DNA of 10,723 nt from assembly GCA_024405235.1 (NCBI GenBank), contig JAKSPA010000037.1, positions 1-10,723 of the forward strand, read 5' to 3'. This document shows positions 7,802-10,723 of the stretch, piece by piece. The stretch's first letter is position 1. The number at the start of each line of letters is the position of its first letter. The translations under genes were made by a program, and so were the position numbers. A model generated the notes under the pieces. The model was not told the DNA's origin, ran no database searches, and was given only the letters and a program-made list of their open reading frames with translations. This DNA is from Lentisphaeria bacterium. Lineage in GTDB: Bacteria; Verrucomicrobiota; Lentisphaeria; Oligosphaerales; Oligosphaeraceae.

Positions 7802-7846
7802 CTGAACCCATGAAGTTTTCGCCCAACGACCACTTCACGGGTTCAG
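7802..7846 (-). terminator. Long stem-loop 3' of the 131-residue gene
   Basis: CTGAACCCATGAAG (7802-7815) and CTTCACGGGTTCAG (7833-7846) are inverted repeats, extended by T7816/A7832 to 15 bp around a 15-base loop. On the plus-strand RNA one pair would be an A-C mismatch; on the minus-strand RNA it is a G-U wobble, so the stem is fully paired only in the transcript that leaves the 131-residue gene. It begins 36 bases after that gene's stop. There is no U tract after it, so it may be an mRNA 3'-end stabiliser or a non-canonical terminator insulating the tRNA gene. Confidence 0.45.
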
Positions 7847-7881
7847 CTCCAAGGGAAGGGAAAGTTAATTTTCGCACAAGT

Positions 7882-8277
7882 TCATTCTTTTTTGCGAAGC
7901 ATCTCCTTTGTATATCGAATCCGCTTTCCACCTATCTTTATCTTTTGTCTCTCTTGACGATTCAGGCGGCGGACCTTTTTCTCCAAATTCTTCTCCTTTT
8001 GACGTTCGCGCCGCTTTTCCTCTTCTTCCTCTGCCTTCGCCTTGTCTTGTTCATGCCGCTGAATGTCCTTCCGCAACTGATTCTCTTCAGCATTCGTCAG
8101 CCATTCGGTTCTTGTCACGCCGTTTGTCAAACGATATGTGACAGGACGACGACTTTGTTTGTCCGGAAACATTGACGGAAGACCAGTTGCGGTAATCTTC
8201 GACGGCGTTGCAAATTCTGCAGCAAGCGTGAACGTCAGGCAAACAACCAACAGAAGGAAATGTTTCTTCTTGAACAT
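7882..8277 (-). CDS. Small exported, highly charged protein of unknown function
   Basis: I do not recognise this 131-residue protein. It has a clear N-terminal signal peptide (MFKKK followed by a hydrophobic stretch 7-20, possible cleavage after AEFA at 23). Residues 24-62 are a polar segment (KITATGLPSMFPDKQSRR, TYRLTNGVTRTEWLTNAEE). Residues about 63-131 are dominated by Lys, Arg, Glu and Gln (QRHEQDKAKAEEEEEKRRER), likely a long charged helix or coiled coil, and the C-terminus is strongly basic (KIKIGGKRIRYTKEMLRKKE). No catalytic motif or lipobox is visible. The ribosome-binding site is poor (only AAAAAAGAA before the ATG); the start is chosen because it gives the signal peptide. A stem-loop follows the stop. 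It appears to be its own transcription unit. The real-gene call rests on the signal peptide and gene-like composition, so it is less certain than its neighbours. Confidence 0.6.
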   Translation of the reverse strand: MFKKKHFLLLVVCLTFTLAAEFATPSKITATGLPSMFPDKQSRRPVTYRLTNGVTRTEWLTNAEENQLRKDIQRHEQDKAKAEEEEEKRRERQKEKNLEKKVRRLNRQERQKIKIGGKRIRYTKEMLRKKE

Positions 8278-8327
8278 GGTTCTTTTTTCGGGATGAGTTG
8301 AAGGAAATGATCAATTAAAAAACTGAC

Positions 8328-8341
8328 ATAGCATATAGCAT
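8328..8341. repeat. 7-bp tandem repeat upstream of the 131-residue gene
   Basis: ATAGCAT occurs twice head-to-tail, followed by ATAATTATG. It falls about 50-64 bases upstream of the minus-strand start at 8277, where a promoter is expected: on the minus strand TTGCCT, then 16 bases, then TATGCT overlaps it. The promoter match is weak. Confidence 0.4.
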
Positions 8342-8454
8342 ATAATTATGTACAGTACAGGCAAATTTTTCGTCACGCATGAAATACATCAATAATGAAC
8401 AAAAGTTATAGACGATTATGACTTTTGCAAATGCTGCCGATTTCAGTGGCGCAT

Positions 8455-8478
8455 GAGGCCTTTCTCGAAAAAGGCCTC
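8455..8478. repeat. Perfect 9-bp inverted repeat (GAGGCCTTT / AAAGGCCTC)
   Basis: GAGGCCTTT (8455-8463) and AAAGGCCTC (8470-8478) flank a 6-base CTCGAA loop and can form a strong hairpin in RNA or DNA. The tract after it on the plus strand is A-rich, and no T tract follows it on the minus strand, so it is not a standard terminator in either direction. Confidence 0.7.
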
Positions 8479-8558
8479 AAAAAACGGCCTATTTCGAGCC
8501 TCTTTGTCAAAAAGGCATATATATACGCAAATGGCCTTCAAAGCGCGTGGCGTGGCTT

Positions 8559-8580
8559 AAAATGGCCATTTTGGCCTTTT
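8559..8580. terminator. Terminator-like palindromic element
   Basis: AAAATGGCCATTTT (8559-8572) is a perfect 14-bp palindrome. The same bases also form GGCCA-TTT-TGGCC (8564-8576) flanked by AAAA on the left and TTTTT on the right, resembling a bidirectional intrinsic terminator with one bulged base. No obvious transcript ends here on either strand unless readthrough occurs, so the role is uncertain. Confidence 0.35.
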
Positions 8581-8855
8581 TAGCTTTTTCGACATGCATT
8601 TTTGGTCGTCCGCAGACGCGTTTTTGACACATTGTCGACGAAAAGTCATTTGGGGCATCATTGTGGCCTTTGTTAGCCTTGTAGGTCCTTTTTGTCTTTC
8701 TTTCAATAAAAAAGCAAAAATGTCAAAAAAAAGCAAAAAAATATATATTATTTTCCCGCAAATTACATATTCATATATTATATTGTAAAATTTTTTCAAA
8801 AAAACTCTGATGTAATGTTTTTGTTGAAAAGCATAATCAACTAAAACACCAAACC

Positions 8856-8870
8856 GCGCTGATTTAGCGC
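8856..8870 (+). promoter_or_regulatory. Short hairpin in the heptosyltransferase leader
   Basis: GCGCT-GATTT-AGCGC forms a 5-bp GC-rich stem ending 21 bases before the ATG at 8892. No clear Shine-Dalgarno sequence is present between it and the start, so translation initiation may be leader-dependent or weak. Role inferred from position. Confidence 0.3.
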
Positions 8871-8891
8871 CCATACGAAAATCGTCCTACC

Positions 8892-10217
8892 ATGGCGGAT
8901 TTCTCAATCAATTCCATCAGTGGCCTCTCCGCCCAAGACTTCTGCGTCAACGCATCGGCGCCGTCTGAACCCTCCGCATCCGTTCAGAATGCAACAGGCG
9001 ATCCGGACCTTGCGCCTGGACAGAAGCGTCCCGAGGGCGCTCAGAAGTCCATCTACGGCGAGATTCCGCAGATTCCCGTTCTGGACGCGGTGGACGGCAT
9101 AAAGTTCGACTTCAACCACGGCATAAGAATCCTCTTCCCGCCTGAAAACAAGAAGATCTACCACGTGACCTTCCTGGACATCGACACGGGCGTGGTCCTC
9201 TACAGCAACGACACGGTGCCAGGCGCCTTCATCACCTCCGTCAAGAAGTTCTACATCCGCTTCAGGCTCATCATCAACGAGAAAGGCAACGACAAGCCAG
9301 TTTTCGAGCACGACATGGACCTGACGGACAAGGAGGTCATGGTACAGCTTCCCGTCGGCACCATCGGCGACTCCATCGGCTGGTTCAGCTACGTGGAGCG
9401 CTTCCAGCAGAAGCACAGGTGCAATCTGATCTGCGTGATGACGCCCTGGATCGCTTCGCTTGTAAAGAAGCAGTATCCGAACATCACCTTCATCGCCCCC
9501 GAAGAGACCGTCAAGTACCGCCCGTACGCGTCCTACTACATGGGACTCTTCTTCAAGGGCGACGTGGACAACCAGCCAATCGACTTCCGCTACATCGGCC
9601 TGCACCGCACGGCGGGATACATCCTCGGACTCGACGGAACGGATCTGGACGACCTTCCGCCGCGCTTCGACCTCTCCGCCCCGCGGAAGATCAAGGAGAA
9701 GTACGTCTGCATCGCGGCGCAGTCCTCCAGCCAGGCAAAGTACTGGAACAACCCCTTCGGATGGATGACCGTCGTCAAGTTTCTGAAGGACAACGGCTAC
9801 CGTGTGCTCTGCATCGACAAGGAGAAGGTCCACGGCATGGGCCTCCACTGGAACTACATCCCCTACGGAGCGGAAGACTTCACAGGCGACCGACCGCTGC
9901 AGGAGCGCGTCGATCTCATAAAGGACGCCGACTTCTTCATCGGACTCTCCAGCGGACTGAGCTGGATCGCGTGGTGCTGCAAGGTCCCGCTGGTCATGAT
10001 CAGCGGATTCACACATCCCACCAACGAGTTCCACACGCCATACCGCATCATCAACTACCACACGTGCCATTCCTGCTGGAACGACATCCTATGGTGCCCG
10101 AGGCACAAGGGCGACGACAGACAGTTCGAATGCACGCGCCTCATCTCCGCAGAGCAGGTCATCGCGACCATCAAGAAGATTCCGACTTTCAAACCCGCCG
10201 ACGACAGCAAACGCTGA
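8892..10217 (+). CDS. Autotransporter O-heptosyltransferase (Aah/TibC, BAHT family)
   Basis: The 441-residue protein matches the bacterial autotransporter heptosyltransferase family, which transfers heptose from an ADP-activated donor to serines in AIDA-type repeat passengers in the cytoplasm before secretion. The conserved core begins near residue 58 (IPQIPVLDAVDGIKFDFNHGIRILFP) with an N-terminal beta domain. It continues with GTIGDSIGW (156-164), containing a probable active-site Asp160; a GT-B donor half with AAQSSSQAKYWNNPFGW (275-291), GLSSGLSW (351-358) and SGFTHPTNE (371-379); and four cysteines at 392, 395, 402 and 414 (CX2CX6CX11C), matching the iron-finger of this family. Residues 1-55 are a Ser/Ala/Pro-rich extension not expected in Aah or TibC. 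There is no signal peptide, consistent with a cytosolic enzyme. Codon use is strongly biased to C/G third positions compared with flanking genes. Its likely substrate is encoded 62 bases downstream, probably in the same transcript. Confidence 0.9.
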   Translation: MADFSINSISGLSAQDFCVNASAPSEPSASVQNATGDPDLAPGQKRPEGAQKSIYGEIPQIPVLDAVDGIKFDFNHGIRILFPPENKKIYHVTFLDIDTGVVLYSNDTVPGAFITSVKKFYIRFRLIINEKGNDKPVFEHDMDLTDKEVMVQLPVGTIGDSIGWFSYVERFQQKHRCNLICVMTPWIASLVKKQYPNITFIAPEETVKYRPYASYYMGLFFKGDVDNQPIDFRYIGLHRTAGYILGLDGTDLDDLPPRFDLSAPRKIKEKYVCIAAQSSSQAKYWNNPFGWMTVVKFLKDNGYRVLCIDKEKVHGMGLHWNYIPYGAEDFTGDRPLQERVDLIKDADFFIGLSSGLSWIAWCCKVPLVMISGFTHPTNEFHTPYRIINYHTCHSCWNDILWCPRHKGDDRQFECTRLISAEQVIATIKKIPTFKPADDSKR

Positions 10218-10279
10218 CGGCGCACTAAACCATTTTTTTTACTAACACAAAATTCCTAAACATTGGGAGAATCAACAAA

Positions 10280-10723
10280 ATGAGCGAAAGTACGATTGGA
10301 GCTGGTGTAACCTCTACTGGCTTGACTGTCAATGCTAATGATACCTTGCACGTTCTCGGAACTGTCAAGGAAACCACTATTCCCGGCGGTCAGGTGCGAG
10401 TCAGCGCAGGCGGTTTGGCAACATCGACCAGCGTAGATTCAGGTTCGTTGGTCATCGTAGCCGGCGGAACAGCAACAGACATGACAGTTGAACAAGGCAC
10501 CTTCATTCGTGTATACAATGGCGCCACTGCCGAGCAGATCGTGGAAAACGGCGGAAATGTCATCGTGGACAATGCTCCAGATGCGATTTTTGCAGCCAAC
10601 ACCTTCTCCAACCTCACGTTGGGTAATGCTGATACAACCACTGTCCATTCCGGCACAGTTGCGGATAGCACTACCGTCAATAAAGGCGCAGCTCTAAACA
10701 TCTACTCTTCCGGCATTACGCTT
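10280..10723 (+). CDS. AIDA-type repeat surface protein, likely heptosyltransferase substrate (partial, 3' end beyond window)
   Basis: The frame opens at ATG 10280 behind GGGAG (10265-10269) and stays open to the last base, giving 148 codons; the rest is outside the window. From about residue 13 the protein consists of strand-loop-strand repeats of mostly 18 residues, for example TIPGGQVRVSAGGLATST, SVDSGSLVIVAGGTATDM, TVEQGTFIRVYNGATAEQ and TTVNKGAALNIYSSGITL, with one 26-residue unit containing DAIFAANTF. This is the pattern of the AIDA-I/TibA/Ag43 passenger repeats, which form a beta-helix and are heptosylated on serines. Together with the upstream heptosyltransferase it makes a glycoprotein adhesin locus. 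The N-terminus (MSESTIGAGVTSTGLTVNAN) has no signal peptide, unlike classical autotransporters. Whether the missing C-terminus holds a beta-barrel or another sorting domain cannot be seen. Confidence 0.88.
   Translation, partial: MSESTIGAGVTSTGLTVNANDTLHVLGTVKETTIPGGQVRVSAGGLATSTSVDSGSLVIVAGGTATDMTVEQGTFIRVYNGATAEQIVENGGNVIVDNAPDAIFAANTFSNLTLGNADTTTVHSGTVADSTTVNKGAALNIYSSGITL

Larger units (their letters stand above)
8278..8891. other. AT-rich gene-free region with GGCC-centred repeats
   Basis: These 614 bases separate the divergent 131-residue and heptosyltransferase genes. Near 8328-8341 there is a 7-bp direct repeat (ATAGCAT twice), and TACAG is doubled at 8351-8360. From 8455 to 8668 seven GGCC sites occur, most within AAAGGCC or GGCCTTT contexts, including two inverted repeats (8455-8478 and 8559-8577). 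From about 8705 to 8800 the sequence is dominated by A/T runs, which could act as UP-type promoter elements for the heptosyltransferase gene. Short open frames here have skewed, low-complexity translations and no ribosome-binding sites, and are judged not real. Confidence 0.6.

Noticed and set aside
8705..8745. CRISPR-like or direct-repeat array from the doubled AAAAAAGCAAAAA motif
   Set aside because: Only two copies of a low-complexity A-rich word, with no spacers or regular period.
8594..8788. 64-codon plus-strand frame with a hydrophobic stretch
   Set aside because: Same AT-rich tract as above, no ribosome-binding site, and composition explained by base runs.
8557..8874. 105-codon minus-strand frame
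   Set aside because: Runs through A/T runs and GGCC repeats; the hydrophobic stretch (IIYIFLLFFDIF) comes from AT-rich codons, and there is no ribosome-binding site.
8904..10070. 388-codon open frame on the minus strand
   Set aside because: It lies wholly opposite the heptosyltransferase gene and arises from that gene's C/G-ending codon bias; its translation is Val/Asp/Glu/Leu-rich with no recognisable domain.
9419..10228. 269-codon plus-strand frame
   Set aside because: Overlaps the heptosyltransferase in another frame; Arg/Pro/His-rich translation is typical of a shadow frame.
10218..10279. Terminator at the T8 run (10233-10240) between the heptosyltransferase and the repeat protein
   Set aside because: No hairpin precedes the T run, so it does not argue against co-transcription.

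Overview
The window looks like a chromosomal stretch of a Gram-negative (two-membrane) bacterium with mid-range GC. The combination of a large exported putative glycoside hydrolase of an unfamiliar family, a small exported lysine/arginine/glutamate-rich protein, and an autotransporter-type heptosyltransferase followed by an AIDA-type repeat protein would fit the Lentisphaerota/Verrucomicrobiota side of the tree. That placement is inference; there is no rRNA or other phylogenetic marker here.

Layout. (1) 1-3815, minus strand: a two-gene unit encoding a DUF2339 polytopic membrane protein and, overlapping its stop by one base (TGATG), an exported DUF3999-like protein that runs off the left edge. 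Its 5' leader can fold into a nested hairpin ending next to the Shine-Dalgarno sequence. (2) 3816-4371: a gene-free divergent region with an 18-bp tandem duplication and several small palindromes. (3) 4372-7563, plus strand: a 1063-residue exported protein, probably a glycoside hydrolase with N-terminal beta-sandwich, central barrel and C-terminal beta domain. (4) 7663-7750, minus strand: tRNA-Ser(UGA) with encoded CCA and a plausible promoter. A long inverted repeat separates it from (5) 7882-8277, minus strand: a 131-residue exported, highly charged protein. (6) 8278-8891: an AT-rich gene-free region studded with GGCC-centred inverted repeats. (7) 8892-10723, plus strand: a bacterial autotransporter heptosyltransferase (Aah/TibC type), followed 62 nt later by the start of a repeat-rich AIDA-type surface protein that runs off the right edge.

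How they work together. The most coherent system is at the right end: an iron-finger heptosyltransferase beside its likely substrate, an adhesin made of about 18-residue strand-loop-strand repeats. The substrate starts directly in repeats with no visible Sec signal peptide. At the left end, DUF2339 and DUF3999 form a translationally coupled envelope pair of unknown function. The putative glycoside hydrolase appears to stand alone.
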